A stretch of 64,000 nucleotides of DNA from Carettochelys insculpta (GCF_033958435.1 NC_134138.1:5282001-5346000); one strand, 5' to 3'. Counted from the stretch's first letter, positions 33,600-46,341 are shown. Translations and numbers: made by a program. The notes: generated by a model from the sequence alone, not told the origin.

Positions 33600-35472
33600 A
33601 AGTCCTAATAGAAAAAACTGAGTTAGGATAACTTAGCTGTCTTCAAGGCACCAGGGGCTGAAGCAATGGACCCTGGAGTACTCCAGGAGCTGCCCAAGGA
33701 GGTATCTGAGCCTTTAGCCATCACCTTTGAGAAGTCTTGCAAGACAGGAGAGATTCCAGAGGAAGGCAAAAGGCAAATACAGCACCCAAGTATAAACAGG
33801 GAAATAAGGACTGTCCAGGAACTCACAGACAAGCCAGCTTAACTGCTGTGCCAGGGAAGATAATGGAGCAAGTAATTAAGAAATCCATTTACAAACATCT
33901 GGAAGATAATAAGTTGATCAGTAACAGTCAGCATGGATTTGCCAGGAACAAATACTGTCAAACCAACCTGATAGCTTTCTTCGATTAGACTCACACGCCT
34001 TGTGGATAAGGGGAAAGCAGTAGCTAGACAAACTGGAAAAAGGCACCTGAGATAAATAGGATGAAATTCCACGAGGACGAATGCAAAGTACTGCACTTAG
34101 GAGCTGCGTCTACATGTGCACGCTACTTCGAAGTAGCGGCACCAACTTCGAAATAGCGCCCATCGCGTCTACACGCGTCGGGCGCTATTTCGAAGTTAAC
34201 TTCGACGTTAGGCGGCGAGACGTCGAAGTCGCTAACCTCATGAGGAGATAGGAATAGCGCCCTACTTCGACGTTCAACGTCGAAGTAGGGACTGTGTAGA
34301 CGATCCGCGTCCCGCAACGTCGAAATTGCTGGGTCCTCCATGGCGGCCATCAGCTGGGGGGTTGAGAGATGCTCTCTCTCCAGCCCCTGCGGGGCTCTAT
34401 GGTCACCGTGGGCAGCAGCCCTTAGCCCAGGGCTTCTGGCTGCTTCTGCAGCAGCTGGGGATCTATGCTGCAGGCACAGGGTCTGCAACCAGTTGTCAGC
34501 TCTGTGTATCTTGTGTTGTTTAGTGCAACTGTGTCTGGGAGGGGCCCTTTAAGGGAGCGGCTGGCTGTTGAGTCCGCCCTGTGACCCTGTCTGCAGCTGT
34601 GCCTGGCATCCCTATTTCGATGTGTGCTACTTTGATGTGTAGACGTTCCCTCGCTGCGCCTATTTCGATGTTGGGCTGAGCAACTTCGAAGTTGAACATC
34701 GACATTGCCGGCCCTGGAGGACGTGTAGACGTTATTCATCGAAATAGACTATTTCGATGTCGCAACATCGAAATAAGCTATTTCGATGTTGGCTGCACGT
34801 GTAGACGTAGCCAGGGAGTAACAGTTTGTTTCACGCTTACAAAATGGGAGATGCCTACGAAGGAGCACGGCAGAAAGGATCTGGGAGTCAGAGTGGGCCA
34901 CAAGCTGACTATAAGTCAACAGTGTGATAAGAAAACCCTGGCACGTCATTCTGGGGTGCATTCATCGGAGCACGCAAGACCCGAGAAGTCATTCTTCTGC
35001 TCTACTCTGTGAAGCTTAGGTCTCAGCTGGACTATTGTCTCCAGTTCTGAGCCTCACATTTCAGGGAAGATGTGGACACATTGGAGAAGGTCCAGAGAAG
35101 AGCAAGGCAAATGGAGAAAGTGCGAGAGAACATGGCCTGTGAGGGAGGATTGAAAGAACTGGGGTTGTTTTAGTTAGAAAAGAGAAGACTTGGGCGGGGG
35201 GGAACAATTGGAACTTTCAAGTACCTGAAAGGTTGTTACCAGGAGATAAACTGCAGCAAGGGAGGGGTAGGCTGGACCTGAGGAAAAACCTCCCAACCCT
35301 CAGGTTGGGCAAACACTGGAATTAATTGCCTGGGGAGGCTGTGGAATCTCCACCGCTGGAGGTTTTTCAGGGCAGACAAACCCTGGCCTGGGAGAGTCAT
35401 AAATGCAGAGGACTGGACTTGTTGACCTCTCATACTCTCTCGAGGTCCCTTCCACTGCCATGATTCTGTGGG
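33600..35472 (+). mobile_element. CR1 LINE copy A, right arm (interrupted by MITE A4)
   Basis: RT segment at 33,737-33,988 (SLTAVPGKIMEQVIKKSIYK, SNSQHGFARN, QTNLIAFFD), an internal jump to an MKFHEDECKVLHLG segment at about 34,060-34,100, MITE A4, the DLGVRVGHKLTISQQCD segment, then the C-terminal and 3' region. Frameshifts and stops throughout. Mirror of 9,449-11,346. Confidence 0.88.
34102..34812. mobile_element. MITE family A, copy A4 (in CR1, right arm)
   Basis: 711 bp, AGCTGCGTCTACATGTGCA to CGTGTAGACGTAGCC, with perfect AGG copies on both sides (34,099-34,101 and 34,813-34,815). Mirror of A1, so it inserted before the arms separated. Confidence 0.93.
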
Positions 35473-38400
35473 CTTCTGCTGGGCTGTTCCCTGTGCCGCA
35501 CAGGGGGGGTATAATGTGGGCTTACGCACCAGAGGGAGGTGTGCTCTTGGGACGCTGGGCAAGGCCTCAGCTGCAGCCTTCCTGTGCAGCCCTCATCACA
35601 GAAGTCTGTAAATAACGTGGTAGGTGTGTCCTCCACCTCTATGAGAAGCCTTGGTAGGCTGGTGTCTGGTTGCAGCAGGACTGTGTTGAGGGAGCCCTGG
35701 CTGGTAGGTCAGGGGCTCACTGGTATCCTGGGGGAACCTGTCATACCAATTTCTAGTGCAATGACAGCCTGGTGGAGGGGGTCAGTGCAGGCAAGGTCGC
35801 CGTAGGGGTGTCTTCCGGCTGTGAATCTGTGACTCCCCTATGTCAGGTACATCCTCCCTAGGTCCTGGGGAACACTGGCCTGCCTGCATCACCTTCCCTG
35901 CGTATAACATTTGCAGCTGGCTCACGAGTCCTGGTGTTCCTGGTCCAGGGCTCCAGCCAGGCACCTGCTGTGACAACAAGGGAGTTTGGCTGGCTTCTCC
36001 CAGCTTCCTCTGCAGCCCCTGAGATCTGCCCCAGCTGGACACAGGGCTCCTGGGGAGCAGGACTGCCTGGCTGGTAGGCCTCGTCCACACGCGCAGGGTC
36101 TAACTCGGGAGGCTGAGTGTCCCCAAACAGCCAGGCAAGGCCCCGCTGGGGACCAAGGTCCCTTGGGGAGAGGGAGGCACTTTCGAGCCACCTGGAGCTT
36201 GTCTTCAGGTCTGGGCAAGGTGCTCGGAGAGTCCCGGGTTGAGTCTGCTCCCGTTTGCTTGCTCTGGAGTGACACAGCTACAACCTTCACCCCCGTGCAG
36301 GCAGACGAACCCCTCCCTCTGACACAGTGAGCACCTCTCTGGGAAGCGGATTAACTACGCTGGCGGGAGACCGTCTCCCTGTTCGCACAGAGCAGCCACA
36401 TCTGTGCGGACGCAGTGCCTGAAGCGTAGCCGGGCCCGTGGCTAACGACCCGGTGGAACAGATCGTTGAGCCCAAGGAGTTGATGTGCGTTGCAAGGGAA
36501 GCGGCCCGTGGACAGCTCTGCAGTCCTGGGGGGAAGGCAAAGCCAGAGGAGGCCTGTTCTCTGCCCTGGACAAGGCCACCTATTAACCCTCCAGCTAAGA
36601 GTTACTAGGCCCCCTCAAGAGATAACCCCCAGCACTACTGAGAACAAGACACTGCCCCAGCCCATGTGAGAGCCAAGGGCTGGACTCGCTCAGTCTTTGA
36701 TAGGCCCATGAGCCTGCGCGCAGCCTTGGGTGATGGCACTGGAGGGGCTGGGCACACATGGGCCCACCTGAGCTGGAGGGGCCAGGCCAGACAGGTGACT
36801 GCTGCCAGCCCCTCTGCCCCAGGCACCGCTGGTCGCCTTGCCTACTATTCTGCATGGCTGAGCCAGCGCAAAGCCCGGCCCAGGGCACTGCACGGCGCCG
36901 GCAGTGTAATCCTGCACTGCACAGGCTGCGCCCCAGCCCCCTCACTCCTGGGACTCCTGGCTCCCTCCCGACTGTTGATTGCAGCGATTCCCATCTGCAT
37001 GTCAGTGATGGAGCTTTGCACAGTTTGCACCTCAGGCTCCTGCCCCCAGCCCCTGGGGCAGAACCCGGTGCTGGCTGCCTCTCTTTGGGCTGCCCTCCCC
37101 TATGGCCACCCACCCCTGCCGAAAGGAGGCAGAGCCAGAACCAAACCCCGCTGGCAGCGGCTCGTGCTCCCAGGCTGCTCTGCAGTGCATCCTCCTGCCC
37201 TGGGGCTGGGGCTCGGGCTGGGGCTGGGACGGGACACCAGCCACACCAGCGCACCTTCAGGACACTTCCTGCATCCCAGCTCCAGCTCAGCCCAGCCGCT
37301 CTCCCTCGTCCACCCAGAGATGCCTGACCTGGCCACGCAACCTTCCTCTCTGCACCTGGGGGGGCGAAAGGACTGTGTTGGAGGGTGGGGCTAAGCGCCA
37401 TACTGCCTGACAGGGCCAGCCATGCTGGGAGGGGCCCATCACCCTGGCATCTGGGCTGCCAGAGGCAGCGCTGGTAATACTGCCCCTGCTCATTCCGCAC
37501 CTGTGCACAGGAGATGGGCCCATCACCTGCAGCGGCACAAGGTGCCTGCCTGGCTGGGCTGGCTGACAGCTCACCGCAGATTGGCCCGTGTGCGTCGCCG
37601 CGGCGGGAGATGCACATCCCCCGAGGGAGTCCTGGGCATGCTGTGCCCCGGTGCTGCCTCCCCGGGAAATGAGATCCTTCCTCCTGCTCTGCAAGGCGGC
37701 CCCAAGCAGTGGGACAGCCTGTGGGAGCCCTGGGCTCCATGGCAGGTCGGGGTTACCTGCTCCCCAAAAACCGACCCAAGACCCAGGGCCTGGAGTGTGC
37801 CCCCCCCGTGCTCCGCCCGCTACTACTAAGAGCAACGGGAGCCCACAGCCTCCTCCAAACACAAGGTTCTCTGCCTGCCCAGCTCGCCCTGCCGGTGCCA
37901 CCTGCCTGGCTGCCCTTTGCCCACTGTCCTCAGCCGCTGTTAGGAAACGAGCTGACATCTGCACTCTCCCTTGGGACCGAAAGGAGGCTCATAAACCTGG
38001 CTGGGAGCTGACTCTTGGCCTGCCGCACTCGCTGCTCTTCCAGCGTGGCACTGGAGGTGGCTGCCCTGCCCTGCCCTCCGAGCTGATCTCAGGCACCCAG
38101 ACTCAGAAGAAGCAGGACTCGGCTACACAGAGACTGGGAAAGGAGAGGGGATGGGGTCTGCTCACGGTGGAACTGGGAGATGGTCCAGACGGAATTAGCC
38201 TCTGCAGCAGGGCGTCCACCCCAGCCTCCAGTAGCCAGGAGGGTACAGTTACGTGGGGCCTCATCGGCACTGCCTGGATAGGCACTACGGGGCAGGCTGG
38301 AATTCCCCCCTGGTTACTCCAGACCAGGGCTGCAGGTTCTGGAGCGAGCGCCTCTGGTTTCCAGGGAATTTTGGCCAATTTCTTACCCAGGCCAGCGATC

Positions 38401-39200
38401 TCAGAACACGGCCCCCACAAATCACCTGGCTGGGCTTAGCCCAGCAGGGGCAGCAAAGCCCTGAGACTGGGGCATGTGGGAGTCAAACTGAGATCCGGCC
38501 ATGAACATGGAGCTAACTACAGCCGCAGCTCCAGCCTGACCTACAGCGCTAGTGCTGCAAGTGGACAACAGGGCTCATGCTCCAAGTGGACAGCTGCAAC
38601 AGGCCAGGCCCTGCAAGGTCCATGATACACACTGGCTGGAACATGGAATGCGCACGCCTGTCGCGTAGCCCGTGAAATACCCCCACCGCGCCTCAGGGCC
38701 CCGCTACGTTACTCCCCCAGCCCACGACTTTTCACCCCAAGGGCCCATTGCGTCACTCCTGAACTCCAGCTCGGCCACCAAGCCCGAACTGTGCTAGCCC
38801 GACAGCCCACCGAGGCCCTGCAGGAGTGACCCAGAGCCACCGCTAGTGGCATAACGGCCGGGAGGTTCTGGGCACGGCTGGAGAAATCACTCCAGGGCAC
38901 CTTTGCTTAAAGTGCAGGCCCCTCACAGCCCCAGGCCGGGATCTCCTTCTCGCCAGTTTGCCCCACTCCCCAGCGCGCTCCTTGAGGCGTGTGTCTCTGT
39001 CTGGGCCAGCTGCAGTACTGTCAGTTGGCTACCATACAGCCCTGGTGCCCTGATCCTGTTTGCTGCCCTGCATGCTGCAGTGACGTGGATAGCCGCCCCA
39101 CGGCGCTAGGCGGAGAACCAGAGGGTTAGAGACAGGCCATGCTGTCATCTGGCTGAACTTTTGTGTGGGGTCTGGAAGCTATTTGAATTCCCAGGGTGGC
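35473..39200. other. GC-rich stretch, no gene recognised (right arm)
   Basis: Mirror of 5,761-9,448. The longest open frame (36,595-37,740, minus) is longer than its left-arm partner because of a frame change near 36,880, as expected of non-coding sequence. Confidence 0.5.
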
Positions 39201-39214
39201 TATTGGCCCCAAAT

Positions 39215-40640
39215 GTTGTTCCTCGGGCGGGGAGGGGGTATGTGAGGTGTCGAATGAAAGCTGCTGACGCCCTGAAGCTATATGTGCTACTTGTGTGTCT
39301 GTAGCATGGACGTAGGCAGAGTTATAGACGTTTAGCTCTGCAGCTGTGTGAGAAATGCTTCAGTGCTGAGGTTCACAGAGGGAGGTGGGGCTCCACCCCA
39401 GCCAGGAGAATAGACTGAGCAGAGGCCCAGATGGCCAACGCTCACTTTGTGATGGTGGGTTTCCTGCTGGGCCTGCAACGAATGGGAACTCGGCACAGTG
39501 ACCCACCGGCTCAGGTGGTGGGCCAAGGCCCATGGAGCAGAATAGAATTGTCCCTCCGCGTATGAAAAGCTGTGAGATGGGCCCTGGCAGGGACTTTCTT
39601 GGTTCCTCAGTCTTCATGAGTTAAGCCTGTCTGGACTGGGGGCCCATCCCTCAGCAGGATGAGGTGGATTTAGCAGTGTCCATATTGGATCTTTTGCCTT
39701 GTGGTCTCCAAGGGGCCATGTTCCAGCATGTGGACTCCAGCGGGCCGGACCTACGATGCTCCAATGACTGCATCTATGTAACATGAAATGAACTTTCAGA
39801 GACTTTCAAGAATCAGCAAATAACATCGCTGGCTGCGTCGGAAGTTATGACTGAAGCATGTAAAGTTTTGCTTTAACAATTCTTCTCTCTAACCCTGTTC
39901 TTTCTTTTTTGTTAATAAATCTTTAGATATTGGATCTAAAGAATTGCTGAGCGTGTTGTTTTGGGTAAAACCCAAGTATATATTGACCAGGGGCTGGGGC
40001 TGGGCCCTTTGGGACCTGAAACAATCTGTGTGGAGTTTGGTGAAATAGGCTTAAGAGCCTCTCACCTTAATTTGGGGGTTGTTGGTCTGGGCTGGTAGAG
40101 CAGCTGGGAAGTCTGGGGGTTTGCTGATGTGGCTCTGGCTGGCCAGTGGGGTGGCAGAGGTGCTGTGGTGGCTGGTTGGATTTGCCTTAGTGAGAAGGAA
40201 ATCCCAGCCTGAGGCTGTAAGCAGCCTGGATTTTGAGCAAAGTTTCCCTGGATTGAGTTCTCTTGCTGTGCCCAGAAACCCCGTCCTATTTCACCTGCCA
40301 ACACACTCTGGTCCTTTCCCTTGCAGGGATTTGCTTTCCAAGCATGGGATGGTTGGTGGGAGCCTTTCTGGGCCATTGGCAAACACCAGCTGCTTCTAAG
40401 AAAGGTCCCACTTGATCCTAATCAGGCACTTGGCTGCCAACGTCTGGAAGTGAGAAATTCCTTCCTGACCCCCGCACTGGCAGAAAATTTAGGGGCAGCA
40501 GCTCAGTAGCCTTCATCACACTCAGAAGCAAAAAGCCTGTAATCTACAGCCAGACCCAGTAGCCTAATGGAGGATTGCAGAGTTGTGGATTCAAGTCCTA
40601 CCTGTGTTGATTGTGTTTCATTTTCTGCTGGGAAAGGGAG
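39215..40640 (+). repeat. Repeat E, right arm (LTR-like)
   Basis: Sense orientation on the plus strand. Candidate start TGTGAGGTGTCGAATG at about 39,240, AATAAATC signal at 39,914. Near its end is a tRNA-like stretch with TAGCCTAATGG (A-box-like, about 40,560) and GGATTCAAGTCC (B-box-like, about 40,589). Whether this is an LTR element, a SINE next to it, or both is open. Confidence 0.45.
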
Positions 40641-41050
40641 CCACTCCTGGGAGCACAGCAGTGTCACTGCCTCTCCCAAAGACGCTCTCGTCCCCTATGA
40701 CTCCTCCTGTACTAACGAAACATGGATGACGTCTTTCTAATTTGGACCCCTGGTATAGAGACTCTAGGAGAATTCCACAGAGACTCTAACAATCTGCACC
40801 CCACCATCAACTTATGCCTTGACCACTCCACACAAGAGATACCTTTCCTGGACACTACAGTACAAATCAAGGATGGCCTGATCGGTACCACACCCTACCG
40901 GAAACCCACTGATCGCTAGACTTACCTACATGCTTCTAGCTTCCATCCTGCACACACAACACAATCCATCGTTTATAGTCATGCCCTGAGATACTATCGC
41001 ATCTACTCTGATCCTAGTGACAGAGGCTGAAAACTACAAGATCTCTACCA

Positions 41051-41147
41051 TTGATCCGAAGAAGTGGGTCTGTCCCACGAAAGCTCATCACCGAATAAAT
41101 CTTTTGGGTAGTCTTTAAAGTGCTGCATTTCGGCTGCTTTGTTTTGT
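41051..41147 (+). mobile_element. 97-bp SINE-like/PLE-tail unit inside the PLE, right arm
   Basis: Between AAGATCTCTACCA copies at 41,038-41,050 and 41,148-41,160. Identical layout to the left and middle copies. Confidence 0.88.
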
Positions 41148-41574
41148 AAGATCTCTACCAAACATTCATAAACCTGAATTACCCACCAGGTTAAATAAAA
41201 AAAAAAAAGAACAAATCAGCAGGGCTAGATGAATACCCAGAAACCAACTACCCCAAGATAGGTCCAAAAAAGCCAAGAACAGAACACCACTGGTCATCAC
41301 CTACAGCCCCCAACTCAAACCACTGCAACGAATTATTAAAGACCTACAACCTATCCTTAATCATGATGCCACACTCCAGAAGGACCTCGGTGACAGGCCT
41401 GTTCTCTCCTACAGACGACCTCCCAACCTTATCAGGCTTCTCTCTACCAATCATAGGCTGTACCACCAAAATACTAATCCTGGAACTTTACCTTGTAACA
41501 AGCCCTGTTGCCAGCTTTGCCCACATATCTGTGCTGGAGATTTCATCCCTGGACCTAACCACATTAAGTACAGG

Positions 41575-41888
41575 ATCAAGTGTTGACGCTGATAGAGAGA
41601 GCGCTGAGGTCACGCTTGCACGCGTCCTTGTACAGCAATTTAGGTCGCCCTTTCGGCCTCTTTCCAGACGCCAGCTCGCCGAAGAGGAGGTCCTTCGGTA
41701 TTCAGCCATCCGTCATGCGTGAGACATGGCCCAGCCAGCGCATACGCCTCTGTTTGAGAAGGGTGACCATGGAGGTGGCGCCTGCCCTCTCAAGCGCTGC
41801 GCTATTGGGGACCTTGTCCTGCCATGAGATACCGAGTATGCGCCTAAGGCAGCGCATGTGGAATGTGTTGAGCCTCTGACCCCCTCTA
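41575..41888 (-). mobile_element. Deleted LINE fragment inside the PLE, right arm
   Basis: Minus-strand LINE codons (NTFHMRCLRRILGISWQDKV, RMRWLGHVSRMTDG). Same insertion as 22,736-23,328, but the LINE 3' end, its target copy and adjoining PLE sequence are gone: PLE sequence ending near 41,574 joins LINE interior directly. Confidence 0.88.
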
Positions 41889-42186
41889 CAATGCTCACAC
41901 ACCACGTATATCGGACAGACCACAAACGCTCTTCGACAAAGAATGAACGGACATAGAGCAGACATTAAAAAACTCCAAATACCCCAAGCTCTCAGCCCGC
42001 ACTTTACTGGAGCGGGCCATTCTGTTAAAGACCTGAGAGCTTGTGTGCTACTGAAAAGGGACTTTAACGGCCGTCTACAGAGGGACTGCTCAGAACTAAC
42101 ATTCGTATTCAAATTTGACACATTAACATGTGGTTTGAAGATGGACAGCAACTACCTGCCCCATTATAAGGATTCTTTTACCTTTT
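41889..42186 (+). pseudogene. PLE GIY-YIG endonuclease domain, right arm
   Basis: Reads HTTYIGQTTNALRQRMNGH, a HFTGAGHSVKDLRACVLLK block and ends NYLPHYKDSFTF at a stop at 42,186-42,188. The TYIG core and the following R are the GIY-YIG signature. It is separated from the RT by the LINE remnant. Confidence 0.88.
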
Positions 42187-42440
42187 AAGTGCTTTCTTGT
42201 TTTATCTAACTCTTAACTCCCCCCACCCCAGCCCTGCCAGCCCTCTGCTCTTCTGACTTGCCAACCTTGATGACGATTTGTGGACCTCTGTGCTTTATAT
42301 ATTGTGTCTGTTCTGGTCTGGCTATGATCTGAAGAAGTGGGTCTGTCCCATGAAAGCTCATCACTGAATAAATTATTTTGCTAGTCTTTAAAGCGCTAAC
42401 AGACTGCTGTTTTGGTTTGCTAGAATACAGACTAACACGG

Positions 42441-44276
42441 CTCTCTCTGTCCCAAAGAAGCCGAGGTTAAGGATCTTGCAGACGGGCAAGCTGGAGGTGA
42501 CGCATGGGCTGCTTTACCGCCCAGCCTGCTGCTCAGAGTGTGCCCTAGAGAACCGATCCGAGTTTACGGGGATCAGCAGCTGCTGTCACAGTAACTGACT
42601 TCAAGCCAACTGTGGGGCGGAGGGAAGGGAATCCATACGTCCACACTCAGTACGCCAAGAATCAGGGGCACCATGTGGGAAGAGTTTAGCTACACACCCC
42701 TGCCAAGCTCTGAATGTGCCATTACATTTTCCCTCATTTTCCCTCCCCTAAAATTAGACACAGCCACAGCTTTGCCCTCCAGTCTCCATACGTTTCCGAA
42801 GGAGCCCCCCTACAGGCCTCAGGGAGACGGCTGTGCCTGTACGCAAATCGTCGTCAATCCCAAATGCCTTCCCAACATGGGCCAATGGGGTGCGGGTGTC
42901 CCAAGCACCGACAGAGTCCAAATAATGCTTCATTTGGTGTGCCGATGTTCTGGGAAGCAGCATCCCCCCAGCCGTGCCCCTGCGCAGCACTGTCTGATGC
43001 AGCCTTTCGGCAGGGAGTCGGAAATGACCATGTTGAGTGGCTCCATTCAGCTCAATGGCCGGTAACTCTAAAACCTGGTTGTGTTCTAATGTTAACTCGC
43101 TTGTTGCAGACTGTTTAAACAGAGGTACCCGTCTGTAGCACAGCCTGGCCTGGGATCTGTCCCCCTCCTCCCCGCCCCGGACCTGTTTGCTGGAAAACCA
43201 GCTGCCGCAGCCGGTTGCTGACAGCTTTGCAAAGATCTTTGCAAAAGCTGAACAAACCTGAGCTGCTGCCCCTGTTCTCAAGCATTCTTCATCCAAAGGG
43301 CAAACCCCCTGGGCTCCCCGTTTAGCTGGTGGGCATTTGGACAATGTGAACAGGCAGGGCCCAGCTCTGCCTCCAAGCTAGAGGTGTGTGAGCCCAGTGG
43401 CTGGGGGTGGAAGTGGGGAGGTGGCTCTGGTTTCCAGCAAGGCAGTGTTAGAAGGCTTTCCCTTTATCCCTCCCCCAGCTCTCATGACAGAAGCGGAAAT
43501 CAGGAGATCAGAAGCCTGAGGTAAGTTAGTTCCAAGCAAGTGCCCCCCTAGCTCTGCAACCTGGCCAAATCTGCTCCCCAGGGTTCCTCTGCCAGCCTGA
43601 CACCGCAGAGCTTTCATGCTGTGTCGCCTCCCAGCTCAGACACTGCAGAACACCGCGCTGGCCCCATTCCCTGACACCCCCTCTGATTAGGCCTCGCTAG
43701 ACCTGCAGTGCGTGCCCTTAACCACATCCCTTATAGTCACCAACCACTTGTGTGGGTCCTGAGACAGAAGGCTTCATCCCACCTCCTTGGTATCCCACGG
43801 GGGAGGGGTCATGGGAGAGAATGCGTTCTGGCCACGGCCAGGATTTTCTTTACCTTTGACTGTTGCTTTTGCTGCCCCCGCTCCTTCCCAGTCCTCTTGC
43901 CAGTCCTAACTGGGCCTCATTTGACTTCAGTTTGAGAGAGGGAACCAGGCAACCTTCCCGTGTAGGCTCATGTGTTACATTCCCACCACAGCCCAAATCT
44001 CAGTCCATAACCCTGAAGCAGCTCTGATCTGTTCCCATTAGCACAGCAAACCCAGTCAGCCACACACAACAGACAGCCTTTTTGCTATTTGTTCACACAT
44101 AATTTTTCTACCAAATATTACATGCACTAGCCACTTGGAAGCTTACTAAGGAACCTTTAAAATGTGTGTTGCCTTTTTTTTTTTCTTGTAAGTTGAGTTT
44201 TTCAGCTGGTTTTAATAAAACTGGTTTCTGAAGAAACCCCACATATTTTAAAAACTCACAACCAAAAAGAAAAAAA
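42441..44276. other. Arm sequence without a gene (right arm)
   Basis: Shared with the middle copy (17,795-18,137 and 21,764-22,300) and, only for 43,978-44,276, with the left arm. Open frames at 42,673-43,344 overlap on both strands and show no domain. A poly-A/T tract lies near 44,171-44,182. Confidence 0.5.
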
Positions 44277-44985
44277 GGCTGCGTCTACACGTGCACGCTA
44301 CTTCGAAGTAGCGGCAGTAACTTCGCAATAGCGCCCGTCACGTCTACACGTGTTGGGCGCTATTTCGAAGTTGAAATCGACGTTAGGCGGCGAGACGTCG
44401 AAGTCGCTAACCCCATGAGGGGATGGGAATAGCGCCCTACTTCGACGTTCAACATCGAAGTAGGGACGTGTAGACGATCCGCGTCCCGCAACATCAAAAT
44501 AGCGGGGTCCTCCATGGCGGCCATCAGCTGGGGGGTTGAGAGATACTCTCTCTCCAGCCCTTGCGGGGCTCTGTAGTCACCGTGGGCAGCAGCCCTTAGC
44601 CCAGGGCTTCTGGCTGCTGCTGCTGCAGCTGGGGGTCCGTGCTGCATATACAGGGTCTGCAACTAGTTGTTGGCTCTGTGTATCTTGCACTGTTTAATGA
44701 AAGTGTGTCTGGGAGGGGCCCTTTAAGGGAGCGACTTGCTGTTGAGTCCGCCCGTGACCCTGTCTGCAGCTGTGCCTGGCTCCCTTAATTCGATGTGTGC
44801 TACTTTGGCCTGTAGACGTTCCCTCGCTGCGCCTATTTCGATGTTGGGCTGAGCAACGTCGAAGTTGAACATCGACGTTGCCAGCCCTGGAGGACGTGTA
44901 GACGTTATTCATCGAAATAGCCTATTTCGATGTCACAACATCGAAAGAAGCTATTTCGAAGTTGGGTGCACGTGTAGACGTAGCC
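44277..44985. mobile_element. MITE family A, copy A5
   Basis: About 709 bp, GGCTGCGTCTACACGTGCAC to CGTGTAGACGTAGCC. Preceded by an A run and followed by AAA (44,986-44,988). First member of a right-arm cluster. Confidence 0.9.
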
Positions 44986-44988
44986 AAA

Positions 44989-46338
44989 AGCTGCGTCTAC
45001 ACGTGCACGCTACTTCGAAGTAGCGGCACCAACTTCGAAATAGCGCCCGTCGCGTCTACACGCGTCGGGCGCTATTTCGAAGTTAACTTCGACGTTAGGC
45101 GGCGAGACGTCGAAGTTGCTAACCTCATGAGGAGATAGGAATAGCGCCCTACTTCGACGTTCAACGTCGAAGTAGGGACTGTGTAGACGATCCGCGTCCC
45201 GCAACGTCGAAATTGCCGGGTCCTCCATGGCGGCCATCAGCTGGGGGGTTGAGAGATGCTCTCTCTCCAGCCCCTGCGGGGCTCTATGGTCACCGTGGGC
45301 AGCAGCCCTTAGCCCAGGGCTTCTGGCTGCTTCTGCGGCAGCTGGGGATCTATGCTGCAGGCACAGGGTCTGCAACCAGTTGTCAGCTCTGTGGATCTTG
45401 TGTTGTTTAGTGCAACTGTGTCTGGGAGGGGCCCTTTAAGGGAGCGGCTTGCTGTTGAGTCCGCCCTGTGACCCTGTCTGCAGCTGTGCCTGGCATCCCT
45501 ATTTCGATGTGTGCTACTTTGAAGTGTAGACGTTCCCTCGCTGCGCCTATTTCGATGTTGGGCTGAGCAACGTCGAAGTTGAACATCGACGTTGCCGGCC
45601 CTGGAGGACGTGTAGGCTACGTCTACACGTGCACCCAACTTCGAAATAGCTTATTTCGATGTTGCGACATCGAAATAGGCTATTTCAATGAATAACGTCT
45701 ACACGTCCTCCAGGGCTGGCAACGTCGATGTTCAACTTCGACGTTGCTCAGCCCAACATCGAAATAGGCACAGCGAGGGAACGTCTACACGCCAAAGTAG
45801 CACACATCGAAATAAGGGAGCCAGGCACAGCTGCAGACAGGGTCACGGGGCGGACTCAACAGCAAGTCGCTCCCTTAAAGGGCCCCTCCCAGACACACTT
45901 TCATTAAACAGTGCAAGATACACAGAGCCAACAACTAGTTGCAGACCCTGTATATGCAGCACGGACCCCCAGCTGCAGCAGCAGCAGCCAGAAGCCCTGG
46001 GCTAAGGGCTGCTGCCCACGGTGACCACAGAGCCCCGCAAGGGCTGGAGAGAGAGTATCTCTCAACCCCCCAGCTGATGGCCGCCATGGAGGACCCCGCT
46101 ATTTCGATGTTGCGGGACGCGGATCGGCTACACGTCCCTACTTCGATGTTGAACGTCGAAGTAGGGCGCTATTCCCATCCCCTCATGGGGTTAGCGACTT
46201 CGACGTCTCGCCGCCTAACGTCGATTTCAACTTCGAAATAGCGCCCAACACGTGTAGACGTGACGGGCGCTATTTCGAAGTTACTGCCGCTACTTCGAAG
46301 TAGCGTGCACGTGTAGACGCAGCCGTGTAGACGTAGCC
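44989..46338. mobile_element. MITE family A, copy A6, split by A7
   Basis: Starts AGCTGCGTCTACACGTGCAC just after AAA (44,986-44,988). Its closing GTGTAGACGTAGCC is at 46,325-46,338, followed again by AAA (46,339-46,341). About 80 bp of its second end are missing around the inserted A7. Confidence 0.88.
45615..46324. mobile_element. MITE family A, copy A7, nested and inverted inside A6
   Basis: 710 bp from GGCTACGTCTACACGTGCAC to CGTGTAGACGCAGCC, in opposite orientation to A6. Flanked by GTGTA on both sides (45,610-45,614 and 46,325-46,329), which also belongs to the family motif. Confidence 0.88.
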
Positions 46339-46341
46339 AAA

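Larger units (their letters stand above)
40690..42440 (+). mobile_element. Penelope-like element, right arm
   Basis: Plus strand: RT segment 40,722-40,919, further RT/connector sequence (a YSPQLKPLQRIIKDLQP-like run near 41,305-41,350), LINE insertion remnant 41,575-41,888, GIY-YIG domain 41,889-42,186, then the tail module with AAGAAGTGGGTCTGTCCCAT (about 42,332) and a closing ACAGACTAACACGGCTCTC-like run near 42,425-42,445. The 97-bp insertion is at 41,051-41,147. Inactive. Confidence 0.88.

Noticed and set aside
36595..37740. Open frame of 381 codons in the right arm (partner 7,181-8,230)
   Set aside because: GC-rich with overlapping long frames on both strands, no recognisable domain, different length in the mirror copy because of frame changes, and broken in the middle copy. 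Not annotated as a gene.
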